NCBI RefSeq assembly: GCF_040436345.1
Contig: NC_133232.1
Coordinates: 9,776,001 to 9,840,000, forward strand
Source of the DNA: Pagrus major
Lineage: Eukaryota > Chordata > Actinopteri > Spariformes > Sparidae
Length of the DNA stretch: 64,000 bases
Reading direction: 5' to 3'
Made by a program: the position numbers and the translations under genes. The number at the start of each line of letters is the position of its first letter. Within the stretch, counting starts at the first letter, position 1. The notes under the pieces were generated by a model, which had not been told where the DNA came from, made no database searches, and saw only the letters and a program-made list of their open reading frames with translations. This document shows, piece by piece, positions 12,100 to 22,655 of the stretch.

Positions 12100-15000
12100 T
12101 TAATTTTCACAGATCCAGTTCTGTTCAGCGAAACAGCCATCATCGTTCCATTCTCCCACTCCTGCTGATCTGGGCAGGATTTCTCCACAGTCCTGGTTCC
12201 CATTGAAGCTGTTGGGCTGCCCGGGCTGCCAGTATCTGATGTACAAGATAACAGAGACAGAGACAATTTACTCCTCTCTCAGAGACATTTTACAGCGCCC
12301 ACTTTTTGTTTTCTCAACTGCCCCCGACCTGCTGTTCCTGACCCAAACTCATTTGCATGGAAATAGTACTATCTGGAGTTTTAATGCAATCATGGGATTT
12401 TTTTAAACCACCCCCATCGCCACCTCCGCGTGTTTTGAAGTGCATTCACACAACATAATACATTTAGCTGAAATCAATGTCTCTGCGGAAGCAGTTGTGT
12501 AATGTCTCAGTATGAGAGTACATCACCTCCTGATTCAGCATGCCAGGTCTTTGAGCTGAATGTGCTGGAGCTTGCTGTTAAAATGCATTAAAAAGCCTTC
12601 CTCCACATTTTCTACTGCTGCACATTTCACGAAGGTTCGAAACCAAAACAAAATTGGCAGTAATTTAGTTCAGTTCACAAAAGGTTATTATCAAGTGACT
12701 TCTGTCAGGGCCAAGGTTCAAATCGCAGATAAATCTTGATATTGATTGCGTAACAGTTGAAGTTATTCAAAAATTCAATAAAAGGATATAAACAGTGACA
12801 AAAATTGAATATTTACAGTTAATGCAATGAAGAATCAAGGAACCTGTCCAGTGGTGCTGTTGATAAATGTAATGACTCACTCACTAGCAGTTAACACTTA
12901 CGTTGTGGTGACGGGGGTCCCATCCACCCACATCCAGGTCCCCTCTGTGAGACTGTCAGTCAGACCAATCCAGGCATTTTGACCTGAAGTCAACATATCT
13001 TTGACAAATACCTGTTGGTGTAGCACACAGAGAAGAAAAGACTAATGAGAACATAAATATGCAAAAAAGTTTCAGTCAGACTTGTTTTCTACTGTCATCC
13101 CCTGCTTTCATAGGCAGATAACTATGAATCAATTTCCATTGGTTTTCTTCATCCATCTATCTTAACTCATTGCTGTTTGCTTCATGACACAAAAACCCTA
13201 AATGCTATTTGGACATGCTGACCTCAGACATCAAGACCAGCCAACAGAAGTGTCTGACTTTGGTGTTGTCACGTAATCTAGCACTGCAGATGCAGTAACA
13301 GAGAGTAAGTTATGAAGCAGCTTGAGCTGACGCGTCTGTGCACAGAATGATGGGATAGTTTTTAAGGTGAGGAGACTCGCTATCCAGCATGTTGTGTCTT
13401 AGATTCTCAAAAAGTTTGTCTATCATGAAGCAATGAAAATCTGTTTTTCCAAAGGCTAACAAATACGTATATAGTTAATGAATAGTAATAACCATAGCTA
13501 ACTAGGCACTAGTGAATGAGGTGTAACATTTAGCTGATTGCATGGAGTGGTTTCCCAACTGAGGCATGCAGCAGGGTGGTATCATTGCCACAATGTCATT
13601 ATACTGCAGGTTATGTAGACATTTTCAATATTGTGAGAGTAAAGCTGCATGCTGAAAGACAGTCAAATTCCTCTTTAGTTTGTACGTACAAAAAGACATC
13701 TGTCGGCTAGCTTACATGACACAATTCCAAAGAGAAGACATCGGTAGTAGCAGTGATACTAGAAATGACCTGGGAGTGGGTCTCACACCTTTGAAGGGGG
13801 CAGGGTGGGTTAAAGGAAGGAAGCTATATGTTATTAATTCATGCTGTTTGCCAAGAGCACAGGAGTGGACCCTGCTGTTTATCATGAAAATATACCACTA
13901 TGTATACAGTATATAGGCAATGCTTCTTACTCATAAGAAAGTCAATTCAGTGAGTAAGAATCATTCTTCATTCTTTCTCTCCCACCTGTTCATCCTGGCT
14001 GTCTATGACGACCAGATCTGCTCCCATGTCGATGCACTCTTGTCTGCTTGAGGTCCAGTTTTTCTTCGAAGTTGAAGCAAAGTAACAGCCGGTGTCAAAC
14101 TTCTGCCAGCCTGTCGGACATGCCCGTCCTGCAAGGTGAAGGTAAAAGTGGAGAGAGACAAATCACCCATCAGCTAAGAAAACCAAAACCGATAACTGTT
14201 TACTAAATGAATGAAAACTTGAGAAATATCTTACTTTTTACTTTGTCAATGCTCTTCTGTAACTCGTCTTTAACTCTCACTAAACTGTTGTAATTTGTCT
14301 GTAACTGCTCGTTTTCCTTATGTAGAGTCTTATAACTGGTTTTCAGTTGTTCTTTTTCTTTCCACAATGAATTGTAGCCGATCTGAAGATGGTTTTGACT
14401 TATACTCAATGTCTCGCAGCTTCTCTGCAGCTCGTCTTTGTTCCTCGTCAGCGAAGAGTAATTCCCGTGAAGCTGACGAAAAAGAGTCTGTAACTCGTCT
14501 TTTTCTCTTTGCAGAGCACTGTATCTGGTCTGTAACTGGTCCTTACTTGCTGCCAGATTATTGCGACTGGTCTGTACCCCCTGAAGATTCCTCTGCACGT
14601 CATCATAGTTTGTCTTTAACTGATCTCCCTCTTGTTTTAAGGTGTTGTAACTTGCTTGTAACTGGTCCTTCTGCGTTTTCAGATTGTTGAAATTTACATT
14701 TAACTCATCTTTTTCTCTTTGCAGGGTACTGTATCTGGTCTGTAACTGGTCTCTACTTGTTGTCAGATTATTGCGACTGGTCTGCACCTCCTCAAGATTC
14801 CTCTGCATGTTGTTATAGCTTGTCTTTAACTGATCGCTCTCTCGTTTTAAGGTGTCATAAGTTGCCTGTAAACGTTCCTTCTCTGTTTTCACATTGTTGA
14901 AACTGGCGTTGAACTGATCTCTGTCAGTGGTCAAAGAATTATAACTTTGCTGCAGCTGGTCTTTTTCTGTACTCAGGTTAGTCAGTCTGGCCTCTAACTG

Positions 15001-16825
15001 TTCTCTCTCTGCAGCTAAAGCCTCATAGCTGCTCTGCAGGCGATCTGCTTGAATGATGAAACTGGCCTGCGTTGGGTTGCGTTGCTGGCTGATTATCTCA
15101 TCTGTGAAATGCAAAAGAAATTAAAATACTTGCTCAGATTATTGGATTTTTAAAATTGATAGTGTCTTTTCTCTCCTTTATATTTCGTGTATCTACGATG
15201 TTAGCTGCACCTGGTTTCTCAAACATGAAAGGACGAACAAATCACTTACAGTGGATAATCTGTCCAATGTTACCAGCCAACAGGGCAGCGCACAGTAATC
15301 CAAGACACACTGTCACACATTTGGAGGACTGCTTTCTTCTCTGAAAATCCACTAAATCAAGTAAGCAAGAAAACAGTATGTTAGTAATGTCTATGTTTTT
15401 TTTGTTTTTCCATCGTAATGTAAATTAGTTTCTCGGCTCTCTTAACCTGCCAATGTTTGTCAACACACGTTTGTTTCAACTAACCATTGAACTAGTAACC
15501 ACATTATTATCAGACTCCCTTCAAATTGCCTGATTTTGAGCGATGTTGCCTGAGGAGAAACTCAACAATCTCTGCAAAACAGCTTCTGCAAATTCTCAAT
15601 TATTCGAGCTGGTGCAGTAAATTCAGCATTAAGTGCAACATGCTAAGGTTTTTCTTTCCTTATAAAAAGTGTCCCGTTTGTCTCGGCATCGCTGTACCAG
15701 CTCGTCTGCTTCAGTGTCTTCTGTGTATAATCTTTGTTAAACCCAAATCCTTGATTATTTGGGCTTTATTGTAAATTCTCCAAATGTTATACACGATAAT
15801 TCTTTAATTATAATAATAATAATATTTCTAATATTTCTTTCTTTGTGTAAACAAATTGTTTGTCCCAATGATGTACATCATCATTTGATTTGCAATAGAT
15901 ATTAATGCAAGATGTGAACTGATGGACTTGGAGCTGTACACTTGTGATCAGATCTCTCAGGACATATGTTAATACCAGATCTGCATTCCCTCTGATAAAC
16001 ACATTATCTCCCTGTGAAACAGAAGCAGCCTCAATGTTCTCGACAAAACACAATTGTAAAAGGTTTCTTTGAAGTGCTTATACAGAGCAGCACAAAGAAA
16101 ATATTTAAGATTATTTCTTTAAAACTGAAGTTTATCAACAGGTTAGAATCCGAAATACATGAATTACCCTTTTTAAAAGTTGTATCTATTGTTCCTAATA
16201 CTCTGTCCATATGAATTCAGGTTGATACTGTACCTTCAGTAATGAGGCTTTCCATTGTGAGGTCACGGCTTCCACAGACGTCGTCGTCGATTTCCATGGT
16301 ATCCATTCTGATAATGGTCTCACTGTTTTCCCGTTTAGAGACATTCGTAGATGTAAAGCCACAAATATATTATTAAGTTATTGACATAAAAAGTCAGTTC
16401 TTACATTTTTTGACACTTTTTAAAAAATATGTATTTATAACTGTGCTACAATACCAAAAAAAAAAAAAAAATGTGCTAACGTGTGCTTCAATCTAGTCCT
16501 GCTCAATTATTTTAGACATTGCTGGTAACATAGTGAAGCCTTTGAATTATTTTCCAGGACTGGGCAAAAATTCACATTTGTGGTTTGCTTTTGGAGTGTT
16601 TAATCCAAGTACATCAATTTTAATGAGATAATTTAATACTATGAGATTTATAATCTATAAAAAAAACACTTTAAATAGAATCTGCAGAACATTTACATAC
16701 ACTATAACATACTCTAAACTGGAAATAGTCTCTAATTATGCACTCACCTTGGATGTGAGAAGGTACAAAAAAGTTGGTATCAGTAGGACTGTTTTCTTGT
16801 TAAGATGCTGCCACTGATATATGCA
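12100..16825 (-). CDS. C-type lectin receptor, type II, long coiled-coil neck (copy B)
   Basis: Non-coding exon 16748-about 16825. Coding exons on the minus strand are 16306-16234 (ATG), 15351-15250, 15101-14235, 14128-13986, 13011-12902 and 12235-12100 (TAA). All are GT-AG with phases 1,1,1,0,2. The 476-residue product has no disabling change. It has a tail 1-36 (MDTMEIDDD..., no ITIM) with RRK before the membrane, and a transmembrane helix at about 37-57. The coiled-coil neck spans 59-347, with 14-residue LQxxYxxLxxEKDQ units and several N-x-S/T sites. The CTLD spans 350-474, with CPTGWQKFDTGCY, WIGLTD, WMWVDG, GQPNS, NQDCGE, WNDDGC and WICEN. QPN with WND suggests a working calcium/sugar site. 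The long neck should oligomerise and extend the head. This resembles CD209/langerin-like receptors, but the orthologue is not assigned. Confidence 0.88.
14235..15101 (-). repeat. Neck exon of copy B: 42-bp units in a 210-bp higher-order repeat
   Basis: The single 867-bp exon encodes about 20 units of 14 residues (42 bases), with leucine/tyrosine core positions and charged K/E/D/Q elsewhere, the pattern of a parallel coiled coil. A five-unit block of 70 residues is repeated: QRNLEEVQTSRNNLTTS and QRNLQGVQTSRNNLAAS lie exactly 210 bases apart (TTGCGACTGG at 14771 and 14561). The homologous exon of copy C (27997-27128) is 870 bp. Tandem arrays of this type change length easily by unequal exchange. 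Confidence 0.88.
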
Positions 16826-16850
16826 AAGATGAACGTATGTTCAAGTGCTG

Positions 16851-16900
16851 TGTTATTTATTGTGCGGAAAACAGGATGTTTCTTTTGCTTATGTCATCAG
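16851..16900 (-). promoter_or_regulatory. Paralog-conserved upstream block, lectin copy B
   Basis: On the minus strand it reads TGATGACATAAGC, then ATCCTGTTTTCCGCAC, then AATAAATAACACAGCACTT. It lies directly upstream of the non-coding exon, whose start TATCAGTGGCAGCATCTTA is also shared with copies A and C. Probable core promoter region, inferred from three-way conservation. Confidence 0.5.
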
Positions 16901-18460
16901 ATGTTTGACTAAAACTTACCTCTGATTGGTCTGAAAAAAAAAAAAAGAAATTGATAAACGCTCGGTTCAGATTTTAGGTAATTTTCGGCCAAAAGTATTC
17001 AAAGAAACAAACTGAAATTCACTGAAATGTATTTATTCCAGCAAAGGGGTTCTCTCACATTCTAGACTTTCATCCTCTGTGGTTTCTGTTCCCTTTTCCC
17101 ACACTACAACTTCCCACTGAGGGTGAACTGAGGTTCCCATGGGTGATAGTGTTACATGACTGAGATACAAGGGAAGTCATAATGCAAACTTAGTAGTGTA
17201 CAGTACCGACAAACACTGCTTCAAGCACATGTATTATCAAGGGCGTTAATGTCCTAAGACTTTATTTAGCAGAATCAATATTGTCTTTGAATTGTTGACT
17301 TGGAGAGGTCACTTAGTCTGACCCACTTTCAGACCAATATTTGGTACAGAGCCAAATATCTACTGTTCAAATTGCCTTTAGATTTGGTGCAGATATTCAT
17401 CCTCCTCTTGAACCTGAAGTTAGGCACAGCAGTGCTTTGAGCTAAATTCGTACATCAGCACAGACCCTAGAACATGATCTTTCCCTAACCCTAACCAAGT
17501 GTTTTTTGTCCCCCATACGCACAGTGTTGTCACAACATGAAATATAAAATTATGTAAAGGTGCAACACAAAAAAATGAAACATTTATAGCCAACATTTAT
17601 TCTGGATTGGCTTAAACTTTGACCAGCGTTTGAATCCTGTGTGAAGCCAACAGTTAATAGTGATTGTTTTAAAGCAACATTACGTAGCTCTTCCACCTTA
17701 AAATAACAGCTTCAAAGTCATTTTAGCTAGCTGGTCTAGTTGTTGAACAAGGTGTTAAATTATATTTACTGCCAGCTAACGTTAGCTTTCTGGCTAATAG
17801 CTGAGCTGAAGGGTCCAATGAGCTGACTGGACTAGAGTTTAACCCCGGTGCTAAGGTTCGTTCTATTTACTGGAGTAGTGAACAAAGTTTATACATAAGA
17901 AACCTTATGAAATTTTATATAATAGTTAGTTCCGACCAAGTAATTTGATTGGACAAGATGCATCTAATGGGTGCTGATAAGGGGCCTTATTTAAATTATC
18001 TATGGCAACACAATACACTACTACTGCTACTACAACACTACCCCTGATTTCAGAAACTGTCGATGTGTCCTGTCCTGTCCTGATGCAGGACTCAAGACAA
18101 GGGAGAGGGAAAGTCTTGAGCTTTTGTCATACATTGCTTTTGAGTTCTTCTATTTGTCACAGCTAACTCTGGTCTTGACCCACTGATGAAGATGGACATA
18201 CAGTATATACACACTTTCTTCCTCTACATTATTTTCAATTATTCACTTTAATCTGTCAATGAGATGCTTCTCTGGGAGAGCCTCACATGAAGAGCTGAAC
18301 CCTGTCCATCTAGTTATCAACCAATGATTGTGCAGTCTGGCTTGACCAACTAGTATGAGTTGCTGGTGCCACACTGGTCTCTCATCCACCAAAACGGCCA
18401 ACTGTGTGTCCTGGAACTGGTTGCAACTTATGATCACTCCTATGCTTCTGGGTATTGAGC
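16901..18460. other. Upstream flank of copy B, then spacer
   Basis: The stretch 17040-17460 is clearly homologous to 29130-29590 upstream of copy C: shared CATCCTCTGTGGTTTCTGTT, CTTCAAGCACAT, CCAAATATCTAC and TTTAGATTTGGTG. Alignment fades at about 17470 and 29595, which marks the upstream limit of the duplication. Past that, CCTAACCCTAACCAAG near 17490 belongs to a dispersed repeat. No exon recognised from 17480 to 18460. Confidence 0.5.
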
Positions 18461-19508
18461 GTCAGCTGTTGTATCTTCAGTCTCTTTGGTGGTGGGAAAG
18501 TGTTTGCCCATTCGGTGCATGAGCACCCATATTATTATTCACTTTTTTTAAAGTAAAAAAAAGGAAACAAACCTTTCAGAATTCCCATTTGTTGGATATT
18601 TCTTTCATTTACAATGCAGAATTAAAAGCACAAACATTTCAGCTAACGCCTTCCTGAGTGTGCAGGCTTGCTATCAGAATGAGCCTGGCGAAGTAGAAAG
18701 GACAATTTTCTCGGCAACAGAAGCCAATTTTAGGAAAGACAGCAGGCCAGGATGTGTCACACAGACAAATTTGTCAGAGTGTGATCTAAACTAAACTATT
18801 TTGACCTACTATGAGATCAGCATGATGACCACAAATATAGATTACTTTTACTTTTTAAAAAACAGATATTTTCACAAATAACCGAAAACACCAAATGTTA
18901 TGAGCATGTGGTTGGTAACAAACATTCATAAATGTATTTTCATACATATTAATTAATCACACAGATGGCAAATTTCAAACATATTTTAAGCAAAATATTG
19001 CAGTAGAGTATTGGATGATGACAGCAAAATCAGATTTTTTACAACCTTACAGTTTATATGTCATTACATCAAACAATTATCATCAGCTAAATGGTACATT
19101 TGTGAAATAACAAACTATATTCTGCATCACAATTCATTTGCCTAAAGTCATGAAAGCTAATGTATGAAGCTTCGACTGTTTGCAAACAAACAAAAAAATT
19201 AGATGATTCAAATGGAAATATAGAAGTTAAGAATGAGTGAAGCCCATTTGTGTACGTCCCCTGCAGTGTGATGTGTGTGTTAAGGGCTAGGTCACTTATA
19301 TTACAAATGCAAAGTTTAAAAAATACATTTTTTGTTATAAAATGTTGTTGAATTAAAAAGAAAAATGTGGATTCGATTAGCAGAGTGGATTTGGAGTGGA
19401 GGCAGAGACAATATCTCAAAACCTTGATAAATACAACTCGAACTACAGACGTACAATATCACCAGAGGTATGAACTGACCCTTCAATGATATCACAAAAT
19501 GAGGCTAG
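18461..19508. other. Distal 3' flank of copy C
   Basis: Non-coding. The stretch 18460-18750 is the inverse counterpart of 8215-8530 after copy A, and 18935-19400 is the direct counterpart of 11060-11560 after copy B. It ends in the CTAG target site of the LTR-type insertion at 19509. Open frames here are short and unsupported. Confidence 0.55.
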
Positions 19509-19921
19509 TGTAACCAGGTCAAAATTACCCTACATTGTAATAAAAATTATGTTGAGATAAAAGTAGGTGACATCAGGAAATGTTACATCAGGATAAAAAT
19601 GTTAATATGGTTTAAAGGTACATTATAAAAGGGTTAAAAAAGCTATTTCATGGATGATTAAAAGGGTACAATGTAATAACTACATTTAAAAAGATGCAGA
19701 GGCATTGTTATAAATATAGCGTTTTATTTTGAAGAGTTCATGGCTGAAAAAAGGAAGTGGTAGTGTGAACAAGAGTAATTCTGATCATTCATTGGTTGAG
19801 GTGGTTGATGGACGGGTGGGAAGTAACAGGAAGTGAGAGTCTGAGCTAAGTTTGTGTAGCTTGTCGGATAACAGCAAATCGCGACGGAGGAAAAAGACTG
19901 TGAATAGTTTATGCAACGAGT

Positions 19922-20675
19922 TAGTGATGGGATTTTCGGCTCCTTTGCGAGATCCGGCTCTAACGGCTCTTCTTGATGTGGAGAGCCGGCTCTTTCGGCT
20001 CCCAAACGGCTCACATACGCATTTTTTTACATTATTAATTAATTAATAGTGTAAACCTAATTTTACGTCATTTTGTTTCATTATTGACATTGTTAAGCAC
20101 TTATATGAGTAAAAATGCAGCACAACAATGCTTTATGAATAAAACTTTTATTTAAACCAAGGATTGGACAGATGTGTGGCGCACACGCTTGACACGAGGG
20201 CAGTGGAGACAGCCAGGCACCAACGGAGGCAAAAAACCGGTGCAAGATTTTTTTCAGTGTTTTCCCCGTCACTTTCTTAATTGAAAACTGATTGTGATTG
20301 GTCAGATGTGTGGAGCACACGCTTGACATGAAGGCAGTGGAGACAGCAAGGCACCAACGGAGGGGAAAAAAACTCCCCGCTCTAGCACAGGCAGCAGAAC
20401 AAGACGTCGGAGAGGGAGAGAGAGAGTGAGAGACTCAGAGCGAGAAGGAGGAGGGGAGGGGGAGGGGAGAGAGAGCAAGGAGGCACCGCAGGGTAAAAAA
20501 ACGACGTGGGAAACAACAGAGCACACGCACAGTACAGGGAAGTGGAGAGACAGCGATATACTGAAGAAAAAAAAACGGCTCCCAACAAACGGCTCTCATT
20601 GGAGAACCGGTTCTAATCGTTCACGGCAAAGAGCCGGCTCTTTGAACCGGCTCGTTCGTGAACGACACATCACTA
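19922..20675. mobile_element. hAT-type non-autonomous element
   Basis: Ends TAGTGATG and CATCACTA are flanked by a perfect 8-bp duplication CAACGAGT (19914-19921 and 20676-20683), the hAT signature. Subterminal sequence carries repeated GAGCCGGCTC, CGGCTCT and GGTTC words. An internal segment of about 65 bp (GCACACGCTTGACA...CACCAACGGAGG) is present twice, at about 20177-20235 and 20312-20365. A GA-rich low-complexity run lies at about 20410-20480. No transposase is present. It sits inside the probable solo LTR and so is younger than it. Confidence 0.88.
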
Positions 20676-21076
20676 CAACGAGTGTGTAGTGGGTGTCTAA
20701 GACTTTCTACTAGTGAGTCAGTGTCAAGATACTCATGCTACATGTTTCTGTGAGCAGCTAAAGATATTTCTATGCGAAATATGTTGTACAGTTGTTCATG
20801 TGGGTGTATTAGCCTCACGTGTTTGTTAGCTTATTAACATACTGAGTGTATGTTGTTAGCATTCATTAGCAAAGTGAACGGACTCGTAGCCACTGTTTAG
20901 CTAACCCAGCTAACAACTAACTAAAGGCCTTAGTTCATCGTTTCTGGCGTGGAAACCCTGAAGATTTATCAGAGACTGCTTTGAGCTGACATTACAGTAT
21001 CAACCTAAAGCTCAGTGCACTTCACTGGAGGAGACAACGCTGTCGCTGGACACCTGGTTGCCGTCTTCTTCCTCAC

Positions 21077-21176
21077 CGAGACTGAGAGACTGGTTAAAGC
21101 TGCAGACCCCACTGCCGCTGAGGACACCCACCTGCCCTTTTGTTCACCAGAGACTGAGAGACTGGTTAAAGCTGCG
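21077..21176 (+). repeat. Short tandem duplication in the solo LTR
   Basis: GAGACTGAGAGACTGGTTAA(AGCTGC) occurs twice, at about 21079 and 21153, separated by about 74 bases. Frames run through it on both strands, but nothing coding is recognised. Confidence 0.7.
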
Positions 21177-22149
21177 GACTGGACTGGTAATACTGGAATA
21201 AGGTACCACACTTTTATTTTGCTCATTTGAGTGAGCCGGCCATAAGTTTTGGGCCGCACCGCTCCCAAGCTACATATCAGGCCTGCAATGGGGGTTTCTA
21301 TATTTTATGTTATTATATGCCGGCTTAGGTGTGTAGTGAATGAGTGTGGGCCCACTGAGTTCAATGTGCATGTGGATTAAGTGGCTTGAATTCGGTTACA
21401 TTGTGTGTTGCAATTGAAAGGAAATATTGCCATGACATCTGAAGTTGTTGAGATGGGTTAAATAGTATTTTCTCATTTTGTTATTTGAAAATTTGAAAAG
21501 TAAATAAGACGTTCATTATTTTAAAAACGGATTTCAGTCTGGTGATTCATTATTATTTTGTTAAAAGAGACCCAAGACAATATAAAGAGTGCATTAGCAC
21601 AAGAGAAATATAAATACATTATCTTGTTATTCAGTATTAGTTGATAAGTTAAGTGATTTAAAGAACTCAGGGCCCTTCCCTGAATAAATTAGGGATTCAC
21701 TGGGCTACACTAGCATTCTACTATATTGTCATTATCGTCAAAAAATCTCATGAAAAGACTAAAATGAACAACATGTTACTCCATCTCTCAACGCCGGAGA
21801 TGAAAACTTTAGGCTCATTCATTTCCTTAAACTGCTGCACAATGTAGTTTTTAGAAAATGTTTCTCAAACTGGAGTATAAAGAGACTATTTTTAGCTTTG
21901 GATTAATACACAATTAGAGCTCTAGTGAGTATTTCTGGCAGTATATAACAATGACTCAAAATAAACTAGGGTGATGGAATAGGATTGATTTTTAGAATCA
22001 GTTAATTGTTTGTTTTGGTCTCTTCATGAAGTTTGTTGAAGATAAACAAAAAGGCTATATAATAATATCATTGGACATAAACATTGAAGATATACATTAG
22101 AATCCCAATCAAAAGCCACCCATCATCGTAATCTGTGGACATGATTGTG

Positions 22150-22304
22150 ATATTATTTCTCGACTCTGTAAGGACACTCCCACGCAGAGTTTAAAAGCCT
22201 GCAACTCCCCTCCAGTTAGTTAGAACTGAAGAAGCCTCTTAGATGACAGGTGAAACGTCTTCCAGAAACTGAAAGAAGTCCAGTTGCCTACAAAACAGCA
22301 CTCA
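22150..22304 (+). repeat. Fish interspersed repeat abutting the copy C stop codon
   Basis: GAAGAAGCCTCTTAGATGAC, GGTGAAACGTCTTCC, AAACTGAAAGAAGTCCAG and TTGCCTACAAAACAGCACT form the consensus end of a dispersed fish repeat. A relative at 8970-9080 contains CAAGTCCAGTTGCCTACGAC and ATAGCACTTAGAATT. Its boundary falls in the last codons of the copy C reading frame. Confidence 0.6.
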
Positions 22305-22655
22305 GAATTTCTCACAGATATACAACCGTTGATTAACACAGTCTTCACTGTTCCATGCTCCTAGTCCTGATGATGTCTTCACCATTTCGCCACACTTATC
22401 CCTCAAAAAGCTGAATGGCTTCCCGTTCTGCCAGTACCTGATGTACAAGATAACAGCATAAATGCTTCCAATAGCACCCAAAAGCTGCATTTCCACTCCC
22501 ACAATTAGCCATAAATTGATGTAGACATGCCTTTAAACATCTCTGTGAAATTTCTGCTACTTCTTCTCACTTCTGTAATAATTACTACAGCAGATAGAGG
22601 TTGCCACCTTTCAAAAAGAGTAAATACGGGACATAATAAGCTTTTTTCTCATGAG

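Larger units (their letters stand above)
19509..21709. mobile_element. Probable solo LTR of a Ty3/gypsy-type element, interrupted by a hAT
   Basis: Begins TGTAACCAGG and ends CTGGGCTACA (TG...CA), and is flanked by CTAG at 19505-19508 and 21710-21713. Compared with copy B, which reads straight through the equivalent flank at about 11660-11690, this is an insertion in the copy C flank. Without the hAT insert and its duplicated target it is about 1.44 kb, close to the 1.46-kb LTR of the gypsy element at 37098-38559. Both start TGTAACC and carry ATTGGTT at about 283-285 bases in. The hexamer-like TATAAAAG near 19626 may be its own promoter. Confidence 0.55.

Noticed and set aside
12084..12266. 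Minus-strand frame of 60 codons at the last exon of copy B
   Set aside because: It runs through the acceptor site in the wrong frame. The spliced frame gives the expected CTLD ending WICEN and a stop at 12100-12102, and the exon is 136 bp as in the paralogs, so no frameshift exists.
14295..14690. Open plus-strand frame of 131 codons across the neck of copy B (a similar one at 27170-27580)
   Set aside because: It is the complement of the repetitive neck exon. The minus-strand frame is supported by homology, phase and splice sites.
14235..15101. Regularly spaced 42-bp repeats that could suggest a CRISPR-like array
   Set aside because: There are no unique spacers. The repeats are in frame and encode a coiled coil inside an exon with correct splice sites.
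20302..20588. Leucine/serine-rich minus-strand frames near 20.4 kb
   Set aside because: They come from the GA-rich low-complexity part of a hAT element.
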